Of a stretch of 22,589 nucleotides of DNA, positions 6,935-16,300 are shown piece by piece. The notes under the pieces are model-generated. The model was not told the DNA's origin and made no database searches. It worked only from the letters and a program-made list of their open reading frames with translations. Position numbers and translations under genes: made by a program. The stretch's first letter is position 1. Each line of letters opens with the position of its first letter. Origin of the DNA: JBCCSZ01 sp039199225 (lineage in GTDB: Bacteria > Bacteroidota > Bacteroidia > Chitinophagales > Saprospiraceae); the NCBI GenBank assembly GCA_039199225.1, contig JBCCSZ010000102.1, positions 1-22,589 on the forward strand, in the 5' to 3' direction.

Positions 6935-8470
6935 TTACTGAGTCAAAATCTTGAACTCTGTTCTTCTATTCTTCTGTCGACCATCCTCTGTGTCATTGGT
7001 TTCTACCGGACGCGTTTGCCCGTATCCAACAGCTGCCAATCGGCCCGAATCAATGCCCTTGCCTACAAGATAGTTGTAAGTGGCTTGAGCACGAGAATCA
7101 GAAAGACTCATATTGTTATCTGGATTTCCAGTATTGTCGGTATGTCCTCCCAACTCAATGGTCATATTTGGATATGCTGTAAGGACAGAAACCAAGTTGT
7201 CCAATTCTATTGTAGAAATTCCAGACAAGCGAGCAGAACCCGTTTCGAAAGTTACGTTGTCCAAACGGATGATCTTGTCCGCCGCCTCATTAGAAGCCAA
7301 TGCCTTTTCTGTCTTAGCTTTGAAATCTTCCGACATTTTTTGCTTCTCCACTGGGAACAAAATGTCGATATGTGGATCCTCTGCTGTGTTGCGAACAGAG
7401 CTGAAGTAAAAACTGTTCTGACCATCCATCCACTCCTTCCAATCTTCATAAGGAACAATCTCGATGATTCTTCTCATACTGTAATGTCCCTTACCACACA
7501 ACTCTGCGCAGGCCAATTCGAAGTTGAAGTTTTTCCAACGTGGACCACTCTCAGGGTCTTCCGGATCGTACAACTCATGCCACTGTGGGTAGAGCGGCTC
7601 CCCTGTTCTCTCATCCAAAGCCCCCAAACGCTCCCGGTACTCCTGTGTCGTGATACTAGGTGTAAACACAAAGTAGGTTGGCAAGCCAGGAATCGCATCC
7701 ATTTTCACCCGAAAATGCGGCAAGTCGAAGTTGTGCAATACATCACGAGCCGTAATACGGACCCTTACCTTCTTACCAATCGGAAGCTTGATGACCTCAC
7801 CAGGAGCAGAAGATACGATGTCGTCCAAATTCTTATTATCCTCCCAGTCTTGACCCAATTGGTTGATCGCCGTAATCTTGCGGAAATCCTTTGTTCCCAA
7901 AGCACCGTCGGGACCAGGGTAACGCATCAACCAGGCAAACTGCATGCCCGTTGCTTCGATTTCAATATAATCTTCATCCTCTGTAACATCTGCCATTACC
8001 TCGTTCCAGGCAACCAATCCACGGATCACCAAGAAACTCATCACAACAGCAGGTACCAGCGTCCAAACCAGCTCCAAAGTGTTGTTGTGAGGCATATACA
8101 AACCGACATTGTTGCGGCGCTTGCGATACTTGTAGGCAAACCAAAACAACGCTATGTGGGTCAAGATGAAAACGATACCCGTAAAAAACAGCGTGATGTT
8201 GAATAAAGAATCCAACTCTGCCCCGTGCGCCGAAGCAGGCGTATGAGGACCATACTGCAGCATATAATCTTTGTAGTACAGTGCGGAAACCACACAAGCC
8301 ACCAAGAATATAGGCATGAAAATCAGCATTGCTAAACCATTGCGATTGTTAGACTCGTACATACTTTCATCCTCCCCCTTAATCTTAGCTGCCAGCTCGG
8401 TAACCTTACCGACTTGAACCAAGATAATTGCAATCATGGCGATGGACAAAATGGCAAATAAAGCTGTCAT
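6935..8470 (-). CDS. coxB: Cytochrome c oxidase subunit II fused to a C-terminal OmpA peptidoglycan-binding domain
   Basis: A protein of 511 residues. Four hydrophobic helices are predicted (about 2-21, 45-65, 88-113, 132-152), two more than the usual pair. The periplasmic cupredoxin domain (about 165-347) holds all CuA ligands: H246, C321, E323, C325, H329 and M332 (CAELCGKGHYSM). It accepts electrons from cytochrome c. A linker (348-397) leads to an OmpA/MotB-type domain (about 398-511) with GGHTDNTG, LSDSRAQA, GYGQTRPVETN and a terminal NRRTEFKI. D445 and R460, the residues that hold diaminopimelate in such domains, are present with the usual 15-residue spacing. Many caa3 oxidases carry cytochrome c at this place, not OmpA. 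The frame is continuous, with a normal stop. Confidence 0.95.
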   Translation of the reverse strand: MTALFAILSIAMIAIILVQVGKVTELAAKIKGEDESMYESNNRNGLAMLIFMPIFLVACVVSALYYKDYMLQYGPHTPASAHGAELDSLFNITLFFTGIVFILTHIALFWFAYKYRKRRNNVGLYMPHNNTLELVWTLVPAVVMSFLVIRGLVAWNEVMADVTEDEDYIEIEATGMQFAWLMRYPGPDGALGTKDFRKITAINQLGQDWEDNKNLDDIVSSAPGEVIKLPIGKKVRVRITARDVLHNFDLPHFRVKMDAIPGLPTYFVFTPSITTQEYRERLGALDERTGEPLYPQWHELYDPEDPESGPRWKNFNFELACAELCGKGHYSMRRIIEIVPYEDWKEWMDGQNSFYFSSVRNTAEDPHIDILFPVEKQKMSEDFKAKTEKALASNEAADKIIRLDNVTFETGSARLSGISTIELDNLVSVLTAYPNMTIELGGHTDNTGNPDNNMSLSDSRAQATYNYLVGKGIDSGRLAAVGYGQTRPVETNDTEDGRQKNRRTEFKILTQ

Positions 8471-8535
8471 TAGTTATCGTGTTGTGTTTACTTTAAAATG
8501 AAATTTCACACTTGTTTGTTTGATCGACACCCTCA

Positions 8536-9858
8536 TTAAACGTGATGGTGCAAACTTTCTTCCAAATACGGATCGTTTTTCGGTACCATTGCAGCTTTAG
8601 ACAATTGGCTAAAGGCCAAGTATATAAATAAGGCAGTAAACCCTAAGAAAATTCCAACCTCCAACAAGCCAGGCAATGTGAATCCATCCACAAAGCTCGC
8701 TGCGTGATCAGCCGCATGTCCGGCCGCGTCATGTGCGCCTTCCGCACCGTGTCCTGCACCCGCCTCATGACCGTGACCATGATGCCCCGCTGCATGCTCT
8801 ACGTTAACCAAAGCACCCGGCTTGATCATGTAGAAGAAATCCCACCAGTGACCAAAAAAGACTACTGCACTGGTGAAAACCAAGGTACCGTACTTCCTCT
8901 TTGTACTGTTGCGCATCAAAATGAGGAATGGCAAAACAAAGTTGATGATTAGGTTACCGTAAAACAGCACTGGATACTTATCGTAACGCTGGTAGAAATA
9001 AGTCGTTTCTTCTCCGTTGTTTGAATACCAAATCAACATATACTGTGAGAACCAGAGATAAGTCCAAAATACACTAAATGCAAACAAATATTTACCCAAA
9101 TCGTGCAAATGCTCCCCTGTTACCTCTTCATAATATCCTTTTGACTTGAGGTAGACCAACATCATAATGGTTAAAGCTAAGCAAGCTACAAACCAACTGG
9201 CCGTCGTATACCAAGCATACATCGTTGAATACCAGTGTGCATCAATAGACATGACCCACTGCCAAATCAAAACGACACTTGAAAAACCGGCGATGGGCAA
9301 AAACAAGGCCGCATAAATGCGCAACCTGCGATGGTGATCAAATCCTGCTCCACCCGTAGCATCCTCACTGACTGAGATGCTGCGAAAACGCATCGCGAAG
9401 AAGTACCACAAACTCAAAACGATGAGAGTTGCAAAAGTGTAGAAACCCTTATTGAGAAAGCCGGATTTACCAGCAATGATGCGATCGTAGTTTTCATGGC
9501 CTGGCGTAGCAACACCATCCATAGCCCAGTGGTACAAATGGTGCATATGGCCCCATAAACCAGCAATGATTACAGCAAATAAGGCGATACCTACCAATAA
9601 AAACTGCGAGTAAGCTTCCCATATCCGCTTCATCACTGTATACCAGCCCGCAAAGGCCGTCGTAAATGCCGCAAGGACAAATAAGGCCAGGAATGAAATA
9701 CCAGTAAAGAAAACCGTATTGTGTAAAAGATTACTCCAAAACCGTGTATGGTCTGCAGTGCTGTCGATAAAAAAGCTACCTGCCAAGCACAAAGCACCAA
9801 GGACCATAAACCCTATCAGGGTCATTTTCTGTTTGCTTTCAAAAACGAATTGATTCAT
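8536..9858 (-). CDS. actF: Alternative complex III subunit ActF (quinol:cytochrome c oxidoreductase membrane subunit)
   Basis: A protein of 440 residues with about ten membrane helices. It is the second large membrane subunit of alternative complex III, distantly related to ActC/NrfD, and forms part of the membrane core beside the quinol site. Recognition rests on the overall pattern, on segments such as LIWQWVMSIDAHWYSTMYAWY (197-217) and GHWWDFFYMIKPG (336-348), and on its place between actE and the oxidase genes. Near the end, residues 355-385 are Ala/Gly/His-rich with nine histidines, forming a loop before the last helix (about 394-418), and the chain ends in LHHHV. The gap to coxB is 65 bases. 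Confidence 0.93.
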   Translation of the reverse strand: MNQFVFESKQKMTLIGFMVLGALCLAGSFFIDSTADHTRFWSNLLHNTVFFTGISFLALFVLAAFTTAFAGWYTVMKRIWEAYSQFLLVGIALFAVIIAGLWGHMHHLYHWAMDGVATPGHENYDRIIAGKSGFLNKGFYTFATLIVLSLWYFFAMRFRSISVSEDATGGAGFDHHRRLRIYAALFLPIAGFSSVVLIWQWVMSIDAHWYSTMYAWYTTASWFVACLALTIMMLVYLKSKGYYEEVTGEHLHDLGKYLFAFSVFWTYLWFSQYMLIWYSNNGEETTYFYQRYDKYPVLFYGNLIINFVLPFLILMRNSTKRKYGTLVFTSAVVFFGHWWDFFYMIKPGALVNVEHAAGHHGHGHEAGAGHGAEGAHDAAGHAADHAASFVDGFTLPGLLEVGIFLGFTALFIYLAFSQLSKAAMVPKNDPYLEESLHHHV

Positions 9859-9899
9859 CGTAAGTATTGATTTAGCTTCGCTTATTTCGTTTCTATAAT

Positions 9900-10877
9900 T
9901 TAATGACCATGGCCTTCCCCATGTCCGTCATCGTGTCCATGGTCGCCACCATCGTGACCATGTCCATCATCCCCACTGTGACCATCTCCATGGCCGCCTG
10001 AATGACCATGACCATCTCCGTGGCCACCTTCATCATGGGAACCATCGCCACTGTGATCTTCCTCCAACGGCTGGCTGGCCAATACTGGACGAACCGTGCT
10101 GCCAGGAACATCAATATTATTCAATGTATTAACCGACTCATCATAAGCCAGTTTCTTTTCTTTGGCTTGCAACGCATGAATCCAGTGGATAACCTGCCAA
10201 CGCTCTTCGTAAGACATCTTATCTGCATATCCACCCATTACGTTCTTTCCGTATATCAACGCGTGGTAGTACCGACCGTTGGTAGAATTGTAGAAAGTAT
10301 CGAGCAAGAAGTTAGCAGGCGCCGCAGGATAGGCAGCATTTGGGTTTTCTTCCGCTACCAAATAGCCATTTCCATCTCCTTTCTCACCATGACAAATGGC
10401 ACAGAAAAGATCGTACAATTCCTGACCTCTCGCCAATCCATCCTCCGTGATCGGAAAAGGATTCATAATGATCTCAGCAGCAGCTCTTGATCTTTCAGCC
10501 TCTGTATCCTCATAGTGATAAGGTACTTTGCTATTGGCAAAAGTAGAGTAACCAGGGTTTTTGGTAGAACCAGCTATCTGTGCAAGTGCTTGCTGTTGCT
10601 CCGCACTGTTTTTAGCATAATGAAGCTTAGTATATCCCCTTGGAATGGTTCCAGCTACTGGCTTCCTGGGCTTAGCTATTTTGTAGTAATCATCCTCACT
10701 TCCCCAGGTGTTGAAGTAATAATAATTATAGTAGTTCGCCTCGTAAGCAATTGAGTGGGCCATATCCGGCATGTACTCACTTCCGGGAGAATTTCCTTTA
10801 GGCTGCTGACAAGCATTGAAAAGGAATGCACTCAGCACAAGCGTCAGGAACAAATATTTTCTGAAAGCTGAATTCAT
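9900..10877 (-). CDS. actE: Alternative complex III subunit ActE, lipoprotein monohaem cytochrome c with histidine-rich tail
   Basis: A protein of 325 residues. A type II signal peptide ends at C23 (FLFNAC), so it should be lipid-anchored. The cytochrome domain (about 140-240) has one haem site, CAICH at 159-163, with M214 (NVMGGYADKM) the likely sixth ligand. ActE is the monohaem subunit of alternative complex III and a probable exit point for electrons to the oxidase. The last 51 residues (275-325) consist almost wholly of Gly, His, Asp, Glu and Ser, with 14 histidines. The matching DNA is a run of short, imperfect repeats. Such a tail could bind metal ions; that is an inference. The gene lies 37 bases after actD. 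Confidence 0.94.
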   Translation of the reverse strand: MNSAFRKYLFLTLVLSAFLFNACQQPKGNSPGSEYMPDMAHSIAYEANYYNYYYFNTWGSEDDYYKIAKPRKPVAGTIPRGYTKLHYAKNSAEQQQALAQIAGSTKNPGYSTFANSKVPYHYEDTEAERSRAAAEIIMNPFPITEDGLARGQELYDLFCAICHGEKGDGNGYLVAEENPNAAYPAAPANFLLDTFYNSTNGRYYHALIYGKNVMGGYADKMSYEERWQVIHWIHALQAKEKKLAYDESVNTLNNIDVPGSTVRPVLASQPLEEDHSGDGSHDEGGHGDGHGHSGGHGDGHSGDDGHGHDGGDHGHDDGHGEGHGH

Positions 10878-10914
10878 ATCTAAGATTTTAAAACGCTCCT
10901 TTTGTTATGTTTGA

Positions 10915-11448
10915 TTATAGTACTTTGGTATTTACCTCTTCCGCACCGGTAGACTTCAGGAAACTCTGAAGCTTTCCTACCTCATCGTTAGAAGCTCCAT
11001 TCGTATCGAATGCCAGACAGAATTTATCGTCTGTAATGCGATCGTCCAAAGTCTCATTTGTTACACCTGGTCCCAGTCCACATACGATGTAGAAAGAAAC
11101 CACCATTCCAATAGCTGCAAACAGAACCGTCAACTCGAAGGTAATCGGAATGAAAGCAGGTACAGACCAGTATGGCTTACCACCGAAGATGATTGGCCAG
11201 TCACGAGTGAATACCCAGGTCATTACACCGAAAGCAGTCAAAGTACCCAAGGCACCGTAGACAAAACCAGCAATGTGCAAACGAGATTCAGACAAACCCA
11301 ATAAAGGGTCCAGGCCGTGAATTGGAAAAGGGGAATACACATCCATGATATCCAAATGCGCCGCCTTGGCTTTCTTGATCGCAGCCATCAAATCCTCCTC
11401 GTCATTGTACAAGCCGTAGAGTACCTTTTTTTGTGTTGCAGATGCCAT
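10915..11448 (-). CDS. actD: Alternative complex III subunit ActD (DUF3341)
   Basis: A protein of 177 residues that fits DUF3341. An N-terminal cytoplasmic domain contains VLYGLYNDEEDLMAAIKKA and the segment YSPFPIHGLDPLLG (about 38-51). Two membrane helices follow (about 60-82 and 96-126), then a short domain with a low-complexity acidic stretch and the end DEVGKLQSFLKSTGAEEV. ActD has no cofactor and packs against ActC and ActF in the known complex. Its place between actC and actE matches the usual gene order. Confidence 0.94.
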   Translation of the reverse strand: MASATQKKVLYGLYNDEEDLMAAIKKAKAAHLDIMDVYSPFPIHGLDPLLGLSESRLHIAGFVYGALGTLTAFGVMTWVFTRDWPIIFGGKPYWSVPAFIPITFELTVLFAAIGMVVSFYIVCGLGPGVTNETLDDRITDDKFCLAFDTNGASNDEVGKLQSFLKSTGAEEVNTKVL

Positions 11449-11483
11449 TTTATGTTGATTGATTAAGTTCCTGAATGATTTTA

Positions 11484-13310
11484 TTACTCCTTACCACCGT
11501 CCAGTTTATCCTGCAAGTCCTTCAACTTATCCCATTCTCCATCAGCCGCCAATTTAGCCTGGCGGGACCAAGTACTTGCATCGTGGTTGGCAAAGTTGCT
11601 GCCAGCATCTGTAAGAATTTGCTGTAAATCTTCTGCATCCGTATTGGCCAGTTGCTCGAACGTATATATACCAGCTGTCTTCAGCAAATCTTCAATCTTA
11701 CTACCAATGCCTTCGATTTTCTTTAGATCATCCTCTGCGCCGCTGAATTCCATAGCACCAGAAGCAACATTTACAGCCTGCATGACGGTTCCATCCGGCT
11801 GTACATCCTCATCACTACCGTTGCTTGGTGCAACCACGCTGCTTGCTTCCTCAGAAGCTGTGATGTCACCATTTGCAGCTATCTCTGGGTTAGAATGTAC
11901 TTCGTGTCCAGCCCCGTGGTGATCATGGTGGTGGTGCTTGGCATTTGGTCCAACATACTGGTCGCCCGCAGACTTAAGAATACTCTTGATCTCCGCAATA
12001 GCAACCACCGGCGCTACTCTGGTAAATACCAAGTAAAGAACGAAGAACAATCCAATGGTTCCGATGAAGAGGCAGATTTCAACCCAAGTTGGAACGTAGT
12101 AGCTCCAGCTTGATGGCAAATAATCTCTGGCCAATGTCGTTGCGATAATCACAAAGCGCTCAAACCACATCCCGATGTTTACGACGATGGACAAAAAGAA
12201 TGTCCAGGTAATACTCCGACGAATCTTCCTAGACCAGAAGAACTGCGGAGAGATTACATTACAGAACATCATCCCAAAGTATGACCACCAGTAAATACCA
12301 ACAGCTCTATTGTAAAAAGCAAATTGCTCGTATGGATACTGAGAGTACCAAGAGATGAACAACTCTGTCAAGTAAGCAACACCGACGATGGTTCCCGTCA
12401 GCAGGATAACCTTATTCATCGATTCGATGTGGTTCAATGTAATATATTCTTCCAGGTGCAATACCTTTCTTGTAATCAGCATCAAAGTCAGTACCATCGC
12501 AAATCCAGAGAAGATCGCCCCCGCTACGAAGTATGGAGGGAAAATCGTCGTGTGCCAACCCGGAATAACGGAAGTGGCAAAGTCAAAACTTACAATGGTG
12601 TGTACAGAAAGTACAAGCGGCGTTGCCAAACCGGCCAATACCAAAGAGAGCGACTCCCAACGTTGCCAGTGCTTTGCAGAACCCGTCCAACCAAAGGAAA
12701 GGAAGCTATAGATTCTACGGCGCAGCCCCGTAGCGCGGTCTCTAACTGTTGCAAAATCCGGTACCAAACCAGTGTACCAGAACAACAGGGATACCGTGAA
12801 GTAAGTACTAATGGCAAAAACGTCCCACAACAGTGGAGAGTTGAAGTTTACCCAAAGCGGTCCACGAGTATTGGGATAAGGGAAGATAAAGAATGCCAGC
12901 CATTGGCGTCCCATGTGAATGATCGGGAATAAACCAGCACACATAACCGCGAAGATGGTCATGGCTTCTGCCGCCCGGTTTACCCCTGTACGCCATTTCT
13001 GACGGAACAGCAGCAAGATGGCCGAGATCAATGTACCGGCGTGTCCGATACCGATCCACCAAACGAAGTTGGTGATATCCCAGCCCCAGCCGATGGTACG
13101 GTTCAAATCCCAGGTACCAATACCAAACCAGATCGTCATGAAGATTGCCAAACCTCCCAAGCCAAAACAGGCAATGGAGATCAACAAGGCAATAACCCAT
13201 TCCCGACTAGGAACCTTTTCCGTTGGCGATACCAGGTCTTCCGTGATATCGTGATAAGATTTATTACCCTCTACTAATGGCTCCCTGATGGGAGAAACAA
13301 TTGCACTCAT
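11484..13310 (-). CDS. actC: Alternative complex III subunit ActC (NrfD/PsrC-like) with C-terminal helix-hairpin-helix domain
   Basis: A protein of 608 residues. Residues about 38-440 form the NrfD-like membrane subunit with about ten helices. Conserved parts include GIGHAGTLISAILLLFRQKWR (from about 87) and PLWVNFNSPLLWD (151-163). It oxidises menaquinol at a site near the periplasmic ActB. Beyond the last helix lie a His cluster (KHHHHDHHGAGHEVH, 458-472), an acidic linker, and a separate domain (about 524-605). This domain begins DLKKIEGIGSKIEDLLKTAG, a helix-hairpin-helix motif, and ends WDKLKDLQDKL. Usual ActC proteins stop near 460-490 residues, so this is a fusion. In the ten-helix model the added domain faces the cytoplasm. 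Confidence 0.94.
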   Translation of the reverse strand: MSAIVSPIREPLVEGNKSYHDITEDLVSPTEKVPSREWVIALLISIACFGLGGLAIFMTIWFGIGTWDLNRTIGWGWDITNFVWWIGIGHAGTLISAILLLFRQKWRTGVNRAAEAMTIFAVMCAGLFPIIHMGRQWLAFFIFPYPNTRGPLWVNFNSPLLWDVFAISTYFTVSLLFWYTGLVPDFATVRDRATGLRRRIYSFLSFGWTGSAKHWQRWESLSLVLAGLATPLVLSVHTIVSFDFATSVIPGWHTTIFPPYFVAGAIFSGFAMVLTLMLITRKVLHLEEYITLNHIESMNKVILLTGTIVGVAYLTELFISWYSQYPYEQFAFYNRAVGIYWWSYFGMMFCNVISPQFFWSRKIRRSITWTFFLSIVVNIGMWFERFVIIATTLARDYLPSSWSYYVPTWVEICLFIGTIGLFFVLYLVFTRVAPVVAIAEIKSILKSAGDQYVGPNAKHHHHDHHGAGHEVHSNPEIAANGDITASEEASSVVAPSNGSDEDVQPDGTVMQAVNVASGAMEFSGAEDDLKKIEGIGSKIEDLLKTAGIYTFEQLANTDAEDLQQILTDAGSNFANHDASTWSRQAKLAADGEWDKLKDLQDKLDGGKE

Positions 13311-13347
13311 AATGATATGAATCGTTTGTTATGGGCCTTAACCCAGA

Positions 13348-16300
13348 TTAAACATCGTAATTTTCGTCTCTGTTGCTCACCTTCGCACGGTAGTATACGG
13401 AGGTCTGAACGTTGATTTCTTCCAGCACTCTGTAATTGAGTACATCCTCTCTGATCGCCTTGGAAACAGCACTGTTCTTGTCATTCATATCTCCAAAGAC
13501 AATGGCATCCGTTGCACAAGAAGACTGGCAAGCAAGTCTCAAATCACTGTCCTGAAGACGGCGTCCTTCGCGCTTAGCAGTCAACTTACCTTCTTGGATA
13601 CGCTGTACACAGAAGCTACACTTTTCGATAACCCCTCTGGAACGTACCGTAACATCTGGATTCAAGACCATACGGGTGAGGTTGTCAGCACCAAAAGGAA
13701 TTTCTTCCTCATTGACATTGTACTGGTTACCAGGGAAAAGGTCGGCAGTTGTATAATCCAACCAGTTGAATCGGCGAACCTTATATGGACAGTTGTTGGC
13801 ACAGTAACGCGTACCAATACAACGGTTATATGTCATCTGATTCAGTCCTTCAGAACTGTGGTTGGTAGCCGCTACCGGACAAACATTCTCGCAGGGAGCA
13901 TTGTCGCAGTGCTGGCACATCATCGGCTGATAAACCGCTCTGGGATTTTCAACATCTCCATAGAAATAGCGATCGATCCGCAACCAGCTCATCTCGTGGT
14001 GACGGTGAACCTCATTCTTTCCAACAACCGGAATGTTGTTTTCTGACTGACAAGCAACAACACAAGCTCCACAACCGACACAAGCATTCAGGTCGATGTG
14101 CATGCCCCAGTGATGTCCTTGTGAATAAACATTTTCCTGGTATTCTTTGAATGGATACAAGGTTTGATCATTGAGCTTCTTAGCCTCAGAACGCTTTTCG
14201 TGAATTCTTTCTGCTAACTCATCAAAATCCTTGACATCTCCCTGGTAAATGATCGTACGATCGAGCAATGAGCCTTGGTATCCCAATTCGGCTTCATCCA
14301 CATTGATGATTTCATCACTTCCTTCTACCTTACTTGTAACCCCCATCGTATGGTGGTATTGAACACAAGCAAGCTGCTCGTCTGGACCAACGATCTCCGA
14401 AAGGCGAACATCATCAGCAACAAAGTACTGCACGTTGCCATTTTTATCGAAGCTCGTCCATGGATAGACGTTTGTTCCGATGTTCGCACCTGTAGGTCCG
14501 ATGCTTTGACGGCCGTATCCGAGCCCGATGGATAGTGTACCAGCCATCTGTCCGTACTGAGGAATCGCAGATACGCGCTCTACTGATTCTCCAACACTTA
14601 AATCGACAAAATCTCCCGTACTCTTTCCGTTTTTGGCTCCAATCCCTTTGATCCCCAATGTCTTACTACCATCCCACTCAACTGGTACGCTGAGATAGTT
14701 GCCCCAAACGCAACGGTTAATCGGATCGGGGAGCTCCTGTAACCATGGGTTGTTGGCGTATTCACCACAACCAATATTTAATGTCTCGTATAAAGACAGT
14801 TCAAATTCACTGTTTGAAGGCGGCGAAATCTTTGAACCCGCCTCTCTGATATTGGCATTAAAAGCCGTCACAACCTTCTGGTTCAGAGGAATTTCGAAAA
14901 CACCATCGTGCAAAACGACATCCCAGAAAGACTGGAAGCGAGCAAAGTTGGTTTGCTTCGGAAACATGTTGCGCTCCCAAAAACCCTTGAGATAATCGTA
15001 ATATGGCTGCTCATCTTTTGCATTCATAGCCGAACTCTCCGCCCACAACAGCAAAGATTCTTCCGCCTGACGCGTATCGAACAAGCGATTGATCGTTGGC
15101 TGAATCAAACTGTAGTATCCTTTCTTGACCTCTACATCTCCCCAACTTTCCAGATAGTGACTGGTTGGAGCCACATAGTTACACAAGGCAGCTGTGTCGT
15201 TGATCATTCCAGTGAAAGAAACGCTCAATCCTACTTTCTCTAAACCAGCAATGAATTCAGAAGAATTTGGCAGATCGTAGGCAGGGTTTGCGTTGCCATA
15301 TACAAATAAGACATCGACATTTCCGCCATTCATTTCCCGAATGAGGTTTTGCATGTTTTCATCCAATCCTTGTCTTTGCATGGATGCATGCGTAAAGTCG
15401 ATGGTCGACCCGTAGTTGTTGAGCATGTAATTGATGTGATTCACCAATATTTGCTCTCCAACATTATTACCACCACTGATAACCAGCGAGTTACCCTTGT
15501 GGCTCAACAATTCCTTAGCCAATAAGCCGAGGTTTCTCTTTGCTCTCTCGTTGACCTGCAATTTGCTATCGTTGACCGTCGTCGCACCAACGGCCTTAGC
15601 AATTTCATCGTGCAAAATGGCAATAGCTGCTCCCTGCTCGGAAGGCTTAACCATGATGCGATTATCCGCATTCGAACCAGTGATCGACATATTGCTTTCG
15701 ATGTGAATATGGCGAGACATCTTTCGATTCTTGCGTCCTACTTTGCGATTCTTGACATACTGACGAGAATATTCCGTCGGTGAAATCCAAGTTCCCAAAA
15801 AGTCAGCATCGAAACTTGCGATGACATCTGCATTTTGAAAACGGTAATCTGGAATGGCCTTCTCGCCAAAACAAGCCTCATTCGCCTGCAGCATAGCAGA
15901 AGACGAATTGGGATCGTAGGTGACGATTTCTGTATTGGGATATTTTGCTTTAAATTCCTCGAAAGCGTTGCGAACAGAAGGACTGAGAACAGTATTACAG
16001 ACAATGCGAATTTGAGCATTAGCTGTCAACTTCTCCTTGACTGTCGAGTCAATAGCGTCCCAATCAATCAGTGTTGCACTGCCGTCTTCGATAGAAACAG
16101 GTCCTCTGAGACGATTGGTGTCGTAGAGGTCCAAAACACTGGCTTGAGCACGAGAATCTGTACCACCACCCGTTACAGTGGATAGCTTATTACCCTCGAT
16201 TTTGATTGGACGCCCTTCCCGCGTTCGAACAAGAACAGCGGCATAATCACCACCGCTCACAAAGCTCGTCGCATAATAAGTAGCTACACCCGGAACAATA

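Noticed and set aside
7016..8206. Open frame of 396 codons on the plus strand, opposite coxB
   Set aside because: It is fully antisense to a clear cytochrome oxidase subunit II gene; its translation has no family signature and is rich in residues expected from reversed codons.
9900..10060. Short imperfect DNA repeats (CCATG, ACCATC units) that look like a microsatellite or an array
   Set aside because: They are explained by the Gly/His/Asp codons of the ActE tail; there are no regular spacers as in a CRISPR array.
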